Positions 46,972-56,153 of a stretch of DNA of 57,302 bases are shown here, piece by piece. The position numbers and the translations under genes are program-made. Below the pieces are notes generated by a model. It did not search any database. It was not told the origin of the DNA and saw only the letters and a list, made by a program, of their open reading frames with translations. Numbering within the stretch: position 1 is the stretch's first letter; each line of letters starts with the position of its first letter. The stretch is taken from the NCBI GenBank assembly GCA_004322005.1, contig SCRF01000026.1, positions 1 through 57,302 on the forward strand, in the 5' to 3' direction. Origin of the DNA: Rhodanobacter sp. (lineage in GTDB: Bacteria > Pseudomonadota > Gammaproteobacteria > Xanthomonadales > Rhodanobacteraceae).

Positions 46972-47819
46972 GTCAGCTCCTGCCTGGTCGCGGAAAGCAG
47001 GCGGTGGGGATGGGTGTAGACATTGTGGGTGCCGGGTCGCGCGAAACCGATCAGGGTGACGCCGGCGCTGCGTGCCAGTTCGATCGCCAGCGCGGTGGGT
47101 GCGGAGATCGCTGCAAGCAGCGTGACGCCGGCACTGGCGGCCTTGGTGACCATTTCGTAACTGGCGCGACTGGTCACCAGCGCCATGCCGTCGTTCGGGT
47201 CGATGTCGCGGTGGCGCATGGCGCCGATCAGTTTGTCCAACGCGTTGTGGCGTCCGACATCCTCGCGTACCAGCACGATCTGTCCGCTGTGGTCGGCCCA
47301 AGCGGCGGCGTGCACGGCGCCGGTGGCGGCATTCATCGGCTGCCGGGTCTGCAACTGGGCCAGTGCCTGTTCCAGCGCGTCCGGCGCGAAGGTACGGCCA
47401 GCGTCGACCGCGGCCGGCTGGCGCACGGCCTGCTCCAGATCGCGCGTACCGCAGATGCCGCAGCCGCTGCGGCCCGGCAGCAGGCGTTCGCGTGCGCGAC
47501 CGGGTTGCGCGACCGGGGTATCCTCGGCGACGCGTATCGCCAACTCGATGCCTTCGAGCAGGGTGCGGACCTGCACTTGCAGCAGTTGTGCCGGGGTATC
47601 GATCAGGCCCTCGCTGAGCGAGAACCCCAGCGCGAAATCCTCCAGGTCATGCGGTGTCGCCATCATCACGGCAAACGATGTGCCGTTGTAGACCATCGCC
47701 AGCGGGACCTCCTCGGCGACGCAGTCGTTCGCGTGCACCGACTGGCCATGCCGCCAGCGGTCGACCGGGCGCGTGACGAATCCGGCATGGGGTACGGCAT
47801 CGGCATCGGTGTCGGGCAT
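46968..47819 (-). CDS. fdhD: Formate dehydrogenase accessory sulfurtransferase FdhD
   Basis: The 283-residue protein transfers sulfur from IscS to the molybdenum cofactor before insertion into formate dehydrogenase. The two working cysteines are Cys120 and Cys123 in RSGCGICGTRDL; LVREDVGRHNALDKLIGA and the TSRASYEMVTKAASAGV stretch are the other signatures. ATG 47819 (MPDTDADAV) follows the fdsA stop by one base; a longer frame reaching 47897 overlaps fdsA and has no homology. It lies between fdsA and fdsD, the position called fdsC in Rhodobacter-type operons. Confidence 0.95.
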   Translation of the reverse strand: MPDTDADAVPHAGFVTRPVDRWRHGQSVHANDCVAEEVPLAMVYNGTSFAVMMATPHDLEDFALGFSLSEGLIDTPAQLLQVQVRTLLEGIELAIRVAEDTPVAQPGRARERLLPGRSGCGICGTRDLEQAVRQPAAVDAGRTFAPDALEQALAQLQTRQPMNAATGAVHAAAWADHSGQIVLVREDVGRHNALDKLIGAMRHRDIDPNDGMALVTSRASYEMVTKAASAGVTLLAAISAPTALAIELARSAGVTLIGFARPGTHNVYTHPHRLLSATRQELT

Positions 47820-47820
47820 G

Positions 47821-50724
47821 TCATGCCGGGGACTGGCCAAGCGTATCCGCCGGCTGGGCCTGATCCAGCAATGCCTGCTGCTGGTCCGAAAATGCATGGA
47901 AACGCTTTTGCCAATCCGAGGGCTGGCTGACGCGGGTGACCTGGACCGCAGTGACCTTGTACTCGGGGCAGTTGGTGGCCCAGTCGGAGTTCTCGGTGGT
48001 GATGACGTTGGCGCCGGAGCCGGGGAAGTGGAAGGTGGTGTAGACCACGCCGGGCTGCATGCGTTCGGAAATCATCGCGTGCAGCACGGTATCGCCCGAG
48101 CGGCTGCGGATGCCGACCCAGTCGCCATCGGCGATGCCGCGCTCCTCGGCATCGTGCGGGTGGATTTCCAGGCGGTCCTCGTCGTGCCACATCACGTTGG
48201 CGGTACGCCGTGTCTGCGCGCCGACGTTGTACTGGCTGAGAATGCGACCGGTAGTGAGGATCAGCGGATGTTCGGCGTCGACCTTCTCCGAGGTGGGTAC
48301 GTACTCGGTGAGCATGAAGCGCCCTTTGCCGCGCACGAATTCACCCACGTGCATTACCGGCGTGCCGTCGGGATGATCTTCGTTGCACGGCCACTGGACC
48401 GAGCCGAGCCGGTCGATCTTGTCGAAGCTCATGCCATGGAAGGTGGGGGTCAGGCGCGCGATCTCGTCCATGATTTCCGATGCGTGGCTGTAGTTCATCG
48501 GATAGCCCATCGCCTGCGCCAGTTTCTGGGTGATCTCCCAGTCGGCGTAGCCGGCCTTGGGCGCCATCACCTTGCGCACGCGCGACACGCGCCGCTCGGC
48601 GTTGGTGAAGGTGCCGTCCTTTTCCAGGAACGAACTGCCGGGCAGGAACACGTGGGCGTATTTGGCCGTCTCGTTGAGGAACAGGTCCTGCACCACGATG
48701 CATTCCATCGCGCTCAACGCCGCGGTGACGTGCTGGGTATCCGGATCGGACTGGGCAATGTCCTCGCCTTCGATGTACAGACCGCGGAAGCTGCCGTCCA
48801 GCGCCGCCTCGAACATGTTGGGGATGCGCAGCCCGGGCTCGCCCAGCAGCGGCACGCCCCAGTCCTTTTCGAACAGTGCGCGGGTGGCGGCGTCGCCCAC
48901 GTGCCGGTAGCCGGGGAATTCGTGCGGGAACGAACCCATGTCGCACGAACCCTGCACGTTGTTCTGGCCGCGCAGCGGATTCACGCCCACGCCCTCGCGA
49001 CCGATGTTGCCGGTGGCCATGGCCAGGTTGGCGATGGCCATCACCGCGGTCGAGCCCTGTGCGTGCTCGGTGACGCCCAGCCCGTAGTAGATCGCGCCGT
49101 TGCCGCCGCTGGCATACAGTCTTGCCGCACCGCGTACCAGTGCGGCAGGGACACCGGTTTCGGCTTCCATCGTCTCCGGGCTGTACTTGTCCTGGGCCAC
49201 GAAGGCGCGCCACTTTTCAAACGCCTCCGGTTCGCAGCGCTGGGCCACGAAATCCCGGTCGACCAGCCCTTCGGTGACGATCACATGCGCCAGCGTGTTG
49301 AGCACGGCGACATTGGTGCCGGGCTTCAGCTTGAGGTGGTAGTCGGCACGGATGTGCGGGGTGCGCACCAGATCGATCCGGCGCGGGTCGATCACGATGA
49401 GTTTTGCGCCGGCGCGCAGGCGCCGCTTCATCTGTGAGCCGAATACCGGATGGGCGTCGGTGGGGTTGGCGCCGATCACCAGCACGACGTCGGTCTGCTC
49501 GATCGAGTCGAAATCCTGGGTCCCGGCCGATTCGCCCAAGGTGGCCTTGAGACCGTAACCGGTCGGCGAATGGCAGACGCGGGCACAGGTATCGACGTTG
49601 TTGTTGCCGAAACCGGCGCGCACCAGTTTCTGCACCAGATAGGTTTCCTCGTTGGTGCAGCGCGAGGAGGTGATGCCGCCGATCGAATGCTTGCCGTAGC
49701 TGGCCTGCAGCCGCTTGAACTCGCTGGCGACATGGGCGAACGCCTGCTCCCAGCTCACCACCTTCCATGGATCGGAGATCTTCGCCCGGATCATCGGCGT
49801 GGTGATGCGGTCCGGATGCGTCGCATAACCGATCGCGAAGCGGCCCTTGACGCAGGAGTGACCATGGTTGGCCTGGCCATCCTTGTTCGGCACCATGCGC
49901 ACGATTTCCTCGCCCTTCATCTCGGCACGGAAGCTGCAGCCGACGCCGCAGTAGGCGCAGGTGGTGATTACGCTGTGCTCGGCCTGGCCCTTGTCGATCA
50001 GGGACTTTTCCGACAGCGTGGCAGTGGGGCAGGCCTGCACGCAGGCACCGCAGGACACGCACTCGGAATCGAGGAAACGGTTGTCCTGGCTGGCCGCCAC
50101 CTTGGATTCGAAGCCACGGCCCTGGATGGTCAGCGCGAACGTGCCCTGCACCTCGTCGCAGGCGCGCACGCAGCGCGAGCAGGCGATGCATTTGGACGGG
50201 TCGAAGGTGAAATAGGGGTTGGATTCGTCCTTCGGCACAAATAGCGGATTCGCGGAGCCGTCGGACTTCTTGGCATAAACATGATTTTCACCGTCATAGC
50301 CGTAGCGCACTTCGCGCAGGCCGACTACCCCGGCCATGTCCTGCAGTTCGCAGTGGCCGTTGGCGGGGCAGGTCAGGCAGTCCAGCGGATGGTCGGAGAT
50401 GTACAGTTCCATCACGCCGCGGCGGATGTCGGCCAGCTTCGGCGTCTGCGTGCTGACCGACATGCCGGCGGCGACCGGCGTGGTGCACGACGCCGGGTAG
50501 CCCTTGCGGCCTTCGACCTCGACCAGGCACAACCGGCATGAACCGAACGGTTCGAGCATCTCGCTGGCGCACAGACGGGGGATGTTGATGCCGGCCTGCG
50601 CCGCGGCACGCATGATCGAGGTGCCCTCCGGTACGCGCACGGTCTTGCCGTCGATCTGCAGCGCGACCATGGTTTGCGACTTTGCCTTGGGCGTGCCGTA
50701 ATCGATCTCGACGATGGACAACAT
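47821..50724 (-). CDS. fdsA: NAD-dependent formate dehydrogenase alpha subunit (Mo-bis-MGD)
   Basis: The 967-residue catalytic subunit oxidises formate to CO2 in the cytoplasm. Cluster ligands are readable in order: 2Fe-2S (Cys52, 63, 66, 80), His-ligated 4Fe-4S (His112, Cys116, 119, 125), two ferredoxin-type 4Fe-4S (Cys179, 182, 185, 189 and 222, 225, 228, 232) and the 4Fe-4S of the molybdenum domain (Cys256, 259, 263, 291). The molybdenum ligand is Cys384 next to His385 in ARVCHSPTG, so this is the cysteine, not selenocysteine, form. AGGAGG precedes ATG 50724 by about nine bases; ATG 50670 (MVALQIDG) is a shorter alternative. It lies between fdsB and fdhD. Confidence 0.97.
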   Translation of the reverse strand: MLSIVEIDYGTPKAKSQTMVALQIDGKTVRVPEGTSIMRAAAQAGINIPRLCASEMLEPFGSCRLCLVEVEGRKGYPASCTTPVAAGMSVSTQTPKLADIRRGVMELYISDHPLDCLTCPANGHCELQDMAGVVGLREVRYGYDGENHVYAKKSDGSANPLFVPKDESNPYFTFDPSKCIACSRCVRACDEVQGTFALTIQGRGFESKVAASQDNRFLDSECVSCGACVQACPTATLSEKSLIDKGQAEHSVITTCAYCGVGCSFRAEMKGEEIVRMVPNKDGQANHGHSCVKGRFAIGYATHPDRITTPMIRAKISDPWKVVSWEQAFAHVASEFKRLQASYGKHSIGGITSSRCTNEETYLVQKLVRAGFGNNNVDTCARVCHSPTGYGLKATLGESAGTQDFDSIEQTDVVLVIGANPTDAHPVFGSQMKRRLRAGAKLIVIDPRRIDLVRTPHIRADYHLKLKPGTNVAVLNTLAHVIVTEGLVDRDFVAQRCEPEAFEKWRAFVAQDKYSPETMEAETGVPAALVRGAARLYASGGNGAIYYGLGVTEHAQGSTAVMAIANLAMATGNIGREGVGVNPLRGQNNVQGSCDMGSFPHEFPGYRHVGDAATRALFEKDWGVPLLGEPGLRIPNMFEAALDGSFRGLYIEGEDIAQSDPDTQHVTAALSAMECIVVQDLFLNETAKYAHVFLPGSSFLEKDGTFTNAERRVSRVRKVMAPKAGYADWEITQKLAQAMGYPMNYSHASEIMDEIARLTPTFHGMSFDKIDRLGSVQWPCNEDHPDGTPVMHVGEFVRGKGRFMLTEYVPTSEKVDAEHPLILTTGRILSQYNVGAQTRRTANVMWHDEDRLEIHPHDAEERGIADGDWVGIRSRSGDTVLHAMISERMQPGVVYTTFHFPGSGANVITTENSDWATNCPEYKVTAVQVTRVSQPSDWQKRFHAFSDQQQALLDQAQPADTLGQSPA

Positions 50725-50738
50725 GACGCGTTACCTCC

Positions 50739-52298
50739 TCAGGACGCCTTCTTGTCGGCGGCGCCTGCAAAATCTTCGGGGAAATGGTCCAATGCGCTGA
50801 GCACCGGGAACGGCGCCATGCCGCCCAGTGCGCACAGCGAGCCGGCCAGCATGGTCTGGCACAGGTCGCGCAGCAGCACCTCGTTGCGCTCGCGCTCGGC
50901 GGCGTTGCCGGCGACGATCCGGTCGATCACCTCCACGCCACGGGTCGAGCCGATGCGGCACGGCGTGCACTTGCCGCACGATTCGATTGCGCAGAATTCC
51001 ATCGCATAGCGCGCCTGCGCCGCCATGTCGACGCTGTCGTCGAACACCACGATGCCGCCGTGACCGAGCATGCCACCGATCGCCACGAAGGCTTCATAGT
51101 CGATCGGCGTGTCCAGCTGCGATGCGGGGATATAGGCGCCCAGCGGACCGCCGACCTGTACCGCACGCACCGGCCGGCCGCTGGCGGTGCCGCCGCCGTA
51201 GTCCTCGATCAGCTCGCGCAGGGTCAGGCCGAACGCGCGTTCGACCAGACCTGGCCGTTTCAGGTTGCCGGCCAGCTGCAGCGGCAGGGTGCCGCGCGAA
51301 CGGCCGCTGCCGTAGTCGCGGTAGTACGCCGCGCCCTTGTCCAGGATGATCGGCACCGAAGCCAGCGTAACCACGTTGTTGATCACCGTGGGCTTGCCGA
51401 ACAGGCCCTCGATCGCCGGCAGCGGCGGCTTGAAGCGGACCTGGCCGCGCTTGCCTTCCAGCGACTCCAGCAACGAGGTTTCCTCGCCGCAGATGTAGGC
51501 GCCGGCCGCCATGCGCACTTCCAGCCGGAACGGCTTGCCGCTGCCGCGCACGTCGTCGCCGAGATAGCCGTCCGCTTCGGCGCTGGCGATCGCGGCCTCC
51601 AGCGCGCGCTGCGCATGCGGGTACTCGCAACGCAGATAAATGTAGCCGTGGCTTGCGCCCACGGCCAGACCGGCGATGGTCATGCCCTCGATCAGCACGA
51701 ACGGATCGCCTTCCATGATCATGCGGTCGGCGAACGTACCCGAGTCGCCTTCGTCGGCATTGCAGACGATGTACTTGCGGTCGGCCGGGGCGTCCAGGCA
51801 GGTTTTCCACTTGATGCCGGCCGGGAATGCCGCACCGCCGCGTCCGCGCAGGCCCGCGTCGGTGACGGCCTGCACGATCGCCGTCCCGTCCATGCCGAGC
51901 GCCGCTTCAAGGCCGCGGTAGCCGCCATGCGCGCGGTAGTCGTCCAGGCTGCGCGGATCGATGATGCCAACCCGGGCGAAAGTCAGTCGTTGCTGACTCT
52001 TCAGGTACGCGATGGCGTCCGTCGGTCCCAGCGCCAGCGTGTGGCTGCCGCCATGCAGGAAATCCGCCTCGAACAGCGACGGCACGTCTTCGCGCTGCAC
52101 CGGGCCGTAGGCAACGCGGCCGTCGGCCGTGGCGACTTCCACCATCGGCTCCAGCCAGTAAAGGCCGCGCGAGCCGTTGCGCACGACCCGCACTTCGACC
52201 TCGCGTTGCCGGGCCTCGGCAGCGATGGCCGTGGCTACCGCCTCGGCGCCCAGCGACAACGCACCGGCATCGCACGGGACGTAAACCGTGATGCTCAT
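50739..52298 (-). CDS. fdsB: NAD-dependent formate dehydrogenase beta subunit (FMN, NAD site)
   Basis: This 519-residue NuoF-like protein passes electrons from the iron-sulfur chain to NAD+. It has an N-terminal thioredoxin-like ferredoxin part (about 1-100) and a NuoF core with the NADH/FMN loops GLRGRGGAAFPAGIKWK, CNADEGDSGTFADR and GAYICGEETSLLESLEGKRGQ, then a 4Fe-4S site in ESCGKCTPCRIGSTRG with a further Cys in the LCQTMLAGSLCALGG stretch. The start overlaps the fdsG stop by four bases (ATGA). It is 14 bases upstream of fdsA. Confidence 0.96.
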   Translation of the reverse strand: MSITVYVPCDAGALSLGAEAVATAIAAEARQREVEVRVVRNGSRGLYWLEPMVEVATADGRVAYGPVQREDVPSLFEADFLHGGSHTLALGPTDAIAYLKSQQRLTFARVGIIDPRSLDDYRAHGGYRGLEAALGMDGTAIVQAVTDAGLRGRGGAAFPAGIKWKTCLDAPADRKYIVCNADEGDSGTFADRMIMEGDPFVLIEGMTIAGLAVGASHGYIYLRCEYPHAQRALEAAIASAEADGYLGDDVRGSGKPFRLEVRMAAGAYICGEETSLLESLEGKRGQVRFKPPLPAIEGLFGKPTVINNVVTLASVPIILDKGAAYYRDYGSGRSRGTLPLQLAGNLKRPGLVERAFGLTLRELIEDYGGGTASGRPVRAVQVGGPLGAYIPASQLDTPIDYEAFVAIGGMLGHGGIVVFDDSVDMAAQARYAMEFCAIESCGKCTPCRIGSTRGVEVIDRIVAGNAAERERNEVLLRDLCQTMLAGSLCALGGMAPFPVLSALDHFPEDFAGAADKKAS

Positions 52299-52810
52299 GT
52301 CGTCTCCGCGTCCATCTTTTCAGCCGCCAGCCACGCATCGAACCCCGCAGGGGTCAGCCGGCCTTTCAGTTCGTCGTCGACCATCATTGCCGGCGAGCAC
52401 GCGCAGTTGCCCAGACAATAGACCGGCTCCAGCGTGAACGCGCCGTCGGCGGTGGTCTCGTGAAAGTCTACGCCCAGGCGTTGCCTGATATGTTTTTCCA
52501 ACGTGACGGCGCCCATCGCCTGGCACGATTCGGCGCGGCACAGGTAGATCACGCGGCGCCCGGCCGGTTGGCTGCGAAAGTAGTGGTAGAAGCTGATCAC
52601 GCCGTGCACGTCGGCCCGCGAGAGATTCATCTCGCGGGCGATCAGAGGTACGGACGCTTCAGGTATGTAACCCAGTGCCGCCTGGACCCCGTGCAGCACC
52701 GGGAGCAGGGCGCCCGGCTGATCCTTCAGCCGGGCGGTGACCTTCAGTACCGCTGTGCGGACATTCTCCGGCATATCCGGCAGCGACGCAGCATTTGCAG
52801 CACGTTTCAT
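52295..52810 (-). CDS. fdsG: NAD-dependent formate dehydrogenase gamma subunit (2Fe-2S)
   Basis: The 171-residue NuoE-like protein has a helical N-terminal domain (LLPVLHGVQAALGYIPEASVPLIAREMNLSRADVHGVISFYHYF) and a thioredoxin-like 2Fe-2S domain with ligands Cys91, Cys96 (CRAESCQAMG) and Cys132, Cys136 (CLGNCACSP). It forms the electron-transfer module with FdsB. Its stop overlaps the fdsB start, and it begins 11 bases after the stop of the OxlT-type transporter, so transport and oxidation genes form one unit. Confidence 0.95.
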   Translation of the reverse strand: MKRAANAASLPDMPENVRTAVLKVTARLKDQPGALLPVLHGVQAALGYIPEASVPLIAREMNLSRADVHGVISFYHYFRSQPAGRRVIYLCRAESCQAMGAVTLEKHIRQRLGVDFHETTADGAFTLEPVYCLGNCACSPAMMVDDELKGRLTPAGFDAWLAAEKMDAETT

Positions 52811-52821
52811 TAAGTTGCCTT

Positions 52822-54483
52822 TCAGAACAGCGCAGCGGCCTTGGCGATCGCGATATACAGACCGACAAGGAAAGGTACACCCACGGCCAGCCAGGCCAAA
52901 ATACCCGTGATGCCAAAGGCCCCGCGTGCCGCCGTCTCGGCACTGGCGAAGATGCGGTCGTCATGTTGCAGCGAATGCTCGCGGGCCAGTTCCTCGTCGG
53001 TCATGAAGTGCGACGCCTTCACTGGCTTCACCAGCGCATTGCAGATCAGCCCGCACAGCAGCAGAAACGCCATCAGGTAGAGCGTACGGTCGTACACCAG
53101 GTTTTTCGCCACGCCGGCGTCGAGCTGGGCCTGGCGGATGGCGGCGATCACGAACGGACCCACCACGCCGGCAGCCGACCAGGCGGTCAGCAGCTTGCCG
53201 TGGATGGCGCCGACCATCTGCGTGCCGAAGATGTCGGCCAGATAGGCGGGCACCGTCGAAAAGCCGCCGCCATACATGCTCAGGATGATGCAGATCGACA
53301 CCACGAACATCGACGCCAGCCCGAGATGGCCCCAGGTGGGCAACAGGCTGTACACGATGATGCCCAGCACGAAGAACGTGTAGTAGGTGTTCTTGCGCCC
53401 GAGCATGTCCGACAGCGAGGCCCAGAAGATGCGTCCGAGGCTGTTGAACAGGCTGATCAGGCCGACCAGACCCGCCGCAGCGGCCACCACCGCGGCCTTC
53501 TGCGCGGCGGTAAGTGCCGCAGCCGCCTCGGTCACCCCCACCAGCTTGCTGCCGAATACATCCTGCAGCATTGGGCTGGCCATCGAGATCACCGCGATAC
53601 CGGCCGTCACATTGAGGAACAGCACGCCCCAGATCAGCCAGAACTGCGGGGTCTTCCAGGATTGCTCCACATGCACGTGGCGGTGGGTGATCATCTCGCT
53701 GGCGTGGCTGCCTGCCGGCGGCGTCCAGCCGGTCGGATGCCAGCCGTTGGGCGGTACGCGGAAACCAATCGCGCCCGCTGACATCGCCAGAAAATAGATC
53801 ACGCCCATCACCATCAGGGTGGAGGCCACGCCCTGCACGCCAGGCGCGGAGAAGTGCTTCATCAGCGCCACCGCCAGCGGGGCTCCGATCATCGCGCCGC
53901 CGCCGTAACCCATGATGGCGAAACCGGTGGCCATGCCGCGGCGATCGGGGAACCACTTGATCAGCGACGACACCGGGGAGATGTAACCCAGGCCCTGACC
54001 GATGCCGCCGAGGAAGCCGGCGCCCAGATAGACCAGCCACAACTGATGCACCATCACCCCGATGCCGCCAAGCACCAGGCCGCCGCCCCAGCTCAGTGCG
54101 GCGATGAAGCCGGCCTTGCGCGGGCCTGCATGTTCCAGCCAGCCGCCCCAGATGAAGGCGGAAATGCCGAGCATGGCGATGAAGGTTTCAAAGATGTGGG
54201 TGACCTGCGGCACCGTCCAGTTGCAGCTGGTGCTGGTCAACGCCGCGAAGAAACCCAGCTTGGCGCAGACCAGCGGGTCAGTATTGGTCAACAGCTTGCT
54301 CATCGGCAGCCAGAACACCGAAAAGCCGTAGGCCATGCCGATCGACAGATGGATCGCGAGTGCCGCAGGTGGGACCAGCCAGCGGTTGAAGCGCGGACTG
54401 GCGATGGTGCGTTCCCTGGCGAAGAAACCCGGCGTACCCCGTGTCGCCGTTGATGAACCCGTAGCCCCTGATATCTCAGCCAT
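52822..54483 (-). CDS. OxlT-type MFS transporter (oxalate:formate antiporter family)
   Basis: The 553-residue protein is a 12-helix major facilitator of the oxalate:formate antiporter (OFA) family. Typical stretches are NRWLVPPAALAIHLSIGMAYGFSVFWLPMS, GYGGGAMIGAPLA, MYGGGFSTVPAYLADIFGTQMVGAIHGKLLTAWSAAGV and an extra helix at the C-terminus. A loop between helices 6 and 7 (GWHPTGWTPP to VEQSWKTPQF) makes it longer than OxlT of Oxalobacter (418). ATG 54483 starts MAEISGATGSST; an upstream frame is less likely. It is the first gene of the fds operon, so formate is the likely substrate; oxalate exchange is possible, but no oxalate-degrading gene is visible here. Confidence 0.88.
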   Translation of the reverse strand: MAEISGATGSSTATRGTPGFFARERTIASPRFNRWLVPPAALAIHLSIGMAYGFSVFWLPMSKLLTNTDPLVCAKLGFFAALTSTSCNWTVPQVTHIFETFIAMLGISAFIWGGWLEHAGPRKAGFIAALSWGGGLVLGGIGVMVHQLWLVYLGAGFLGGIGQGLGYISPVSSLIKWFPDRRGMATGFAIMGYGGGAMIGAPLAVALMKHFSAPGVQGVASTLMVMGVIYFLAMSAGAIGFRVPPNGWHPTGWTPPAGSHASEMITHRHVHVEQSWKTPQFWLIWGVLFLNVTAGIAVISMASPMLQDVFGSKLVGVTEAAAALTAAQKAAVVAAAAGLVGLISLFNSLGRIFWASLSDMLGRKNTYYTFFVLGIIVYSLLPTWGHLGLASMFVVSICIILSMYGGGFSTVPAYLADIFGTQMVGAIHGKLLTAWSAAGVVGPFVIAAIRQAQLDAGVAKNLVYDRTLYLMAFLLLCGLICNALVKPVKASHFMTDEELAREHSLQHDDRIFASAETAARGAFGITGILAWLAVGVPFLVGLYIAIAKAAALF

Positions 54484-54645
54484 AAACTGGTACCCCTGGT
54501 TTACCCGGCCCCGGCGCCGGACGTCGCCGCTACATTTAATGGCTGTCGGAAATCGATACCACTCGACCAAAGTCGTATGCATCGACGGATCGCGTGCGCT
54601 CGCCGGGTCTGGATGCCATCATGAGCGGACGCCGATTTTCTTTGC

Positions 54646-54659
54646 TGCAGTGCACTGCA
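54646..54659. promoter_or_regulatory. Perfect palindrome upstream of modA
   Basis: TGCAGTGCACTGCA is a perfect 14-base palindrome ending 24 bases before the chosen modA start, in the 200-base divergent region shared with the fds operon. It could be an operator. It does not look like the E. coli ModE box. Confidence 0.4.
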
Positions 54660-54683
54660 ACGCACAGGTTGGGAACACACACG

Positions 54684-55460
54684 ATGCGCATGCTTTTCCG
54701 TTGCCTGATGGCCCTGGGCGTATTGATCGCACCGCTGCCCGCGCGCGCGGGAGACGGTCGGCACATCACGATCGCTGCTGCGGCGGACCTGCGTTTCGCG
54801 ATGGATGCCATCGTTGCCTCGTACCGTCAGGAGCATCCCCGGGATGCCATCGATGTGGTCTACGGCTCCTCCGGCAAGCTGCTGACGCAGATCGAGCAGG
54901 GTGCGCCGTTCGAGCTGTTTTTCTCGGCCGACAGCGGTTACCCGAAACAACTGGTCGCAGATGGTCAGGCGGGCGGGCAGCCCGTGCCCTATGCGCTCGG
55001 CGGCCTCGTGCTGTGGAGCGCGAGCATCGACATGCGCAAGGTGCAGGTCGGCGATCTGCTGCAGCCGCGCTTCGGCCGCATCGCGATCGCCAATCCGCAG
55101 CACGCGCCGTACGGCAAACGGGCCGAGCAGGCGCTGCGTGCCGCCGGTATCTGGGACCGGCTGCAGCCGCGGCTGGTGTATGGCGAGAACATCGCGCAGA
55201 CCGCCCAGTTCGCGCAGAGCGGCAACGCCGGGGTCGGCATCGTCGCTCAGTCATTGATGCTGGATCCGGTGATGGCCGGGGGCAGCTATGTGGAGGTGCC
55301 GGCTGCGGCCTACGAGCCGCTGCGGCAAAGTTTCGTGTTGACCAGGCGCGGTGCCGGCAACCCGCTGGCGCGGGATTTCGCGCGCTACATGCAGGGTGCG
55401 CACGCACGCGGCATCCTGCTGCGCTACGGTTTCCATCTGCCTGATGCCGCAGGAGGCTGA
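54684..55460 (+). CDS. modA: Molybdate-binding periplasmic protein
   Basis: The 258-residue protein has a signal peptide (MLFRCLMALGVLIAPLPARA) and the ModA solute-binding fold: ITIAAAADLRFAMDAIVASYRQ, VYGSSGKLLTQIEQGAPFELFFSAD and NPQHAPYGKRAEQAL hold the expected anion ligands (Ser/Thr hydroxyls and backbone amides around SSGK). It captures molybdate or tungstate for the permease. ATG 54684 gives a standard signal; ATG 54621 and ATG 54690 are alternatives. It is divergent from the formate dehydrogenase operon, whose catalytic subunit needs molybdenum. Confidence 0.94.
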   Translation: MRMLFRCLMALGVLIAPLPARAGDGRHITIAAAADLRFAMDAIVASYRQEHPRDAIDVVYGSSGKLLTQIEQGAPFELFFSADSGYPKQLVADGQAGGQPVPYALGGLVLWSASIDMRKVQVGDLLQPRFGRIAIANPQHAPYGKRAEQALRAAGIWDRLQPRLVYGENIAQTAQFAQSGNAGVGIVAQSLMLDPVMAGGSYVEVPAAAYEPLRQSFVLTRRGAGNPLARDFARYMQGAHARGILLRYGFHLPDAAGG

Positions 55461-55469
55461 CTGAACCCG

Positions 55470-56153
55470 ATGCCGTTGCTGTCGCCCCAGGATCTGCAGG
55501 CATTCGGGCTGACCTTGCGGCTGGCCGCTACGGTGACCGTGTTGTTGCTGCTGCTGGGCACGCCGCTGGCATGGTGGCTGGCGCGTACCGGTTCGCGCTG
55601 GCAGCGGCCGGTGGCTGCAGTGGTGGCGCTGCCGCTGGTGTTGCCGCCGACCGTGCTCGGCTTCTACCTGCTGCTGTTGCTCGGTCCGGACAGTGTGGTG
55701 GGGCGGCTGATGGTCGCGCTGGGGCTGTCCGCACTGCCGTTCACGTTTGCCGGACTGGTGGTGGCCTCGATGCTGTATTCGCTGCCGTTCGTGGTACAGC
55801 CGCTGCATAACGCCTTCGGGGCAATCGGTGCACGGCCGTTGGAAGCTGCTGCCTGCCTGCGTGCCGGCCCGTTCGACCGCTTTTTCTCGGTGGCGCTGCC
55901 GCTGGCCGTACCTGGCTTCGTGACCGCGGCGGTGCTGGGTTTCGCGCACACCGTCGGCGAATTCGGCGTGGTGCTGATGATCGGCGGCAACATCCCGGGC
56001 CGGACGCGGGTGCTGTCGCTGCGCATCTACGACCATGTCGAAGCCGGCCAATACCATCAGGCGCACATGTTGTCGCTGTGTCTGCTGGTGTTCTCGTTCA
56101 GCGCGCTGCTGGCGATGTCGCTGCTGCGTCCGCGGAGGCGTCAACGTGACTGA
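55470..56153 (+). CDS. modB: Molybdate ABC transporter permease
   Basis: This 227-residue inner-membrane protein has about five to six helices and the ABC importer EAA loop ([42 protein letters not shown]), with [21 protein letters not shown] typical of ModB. It forms the homodimeric channel that pairs with ModA and ModC. ATG 55470 lies nine bases after the modA stop, with AGGAGG at 55451-55456. The C-terminus overlaps modC by eight bases. Confidence 0.95.
   Translation: MPLLSPQDLQAFGLTLRLAATVTVLLLLLGTPLAWWLARTGSRWQRPVAAVVALPLVLPPTVLGFYLLLLLGPDSVVGRLMVALGLSALPFTFAGLVVASMLYSLPFVVQPLHNAFGAIGARPLEAAACLRAGPFDRFFSVALPLAVPGFVTAAVLGFAHTVGEFGVVLMIGGNIPGRTRVLSLRIYDHVEAGQYHQAHMLSLCLLVFSFSALLAMSLLRPRRRQRD

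Noticed and set aside
47773-49437. 554-codon plus-strand open frame antisense to fdsA
   Set aside because: All iron-sulfur and molybdenum ligands are read on the minus strand.
54646-54659. Palindrome considered as a ModE operator
   Set aside because: It does not contain the TATAT-type half sites of the known ModE box.
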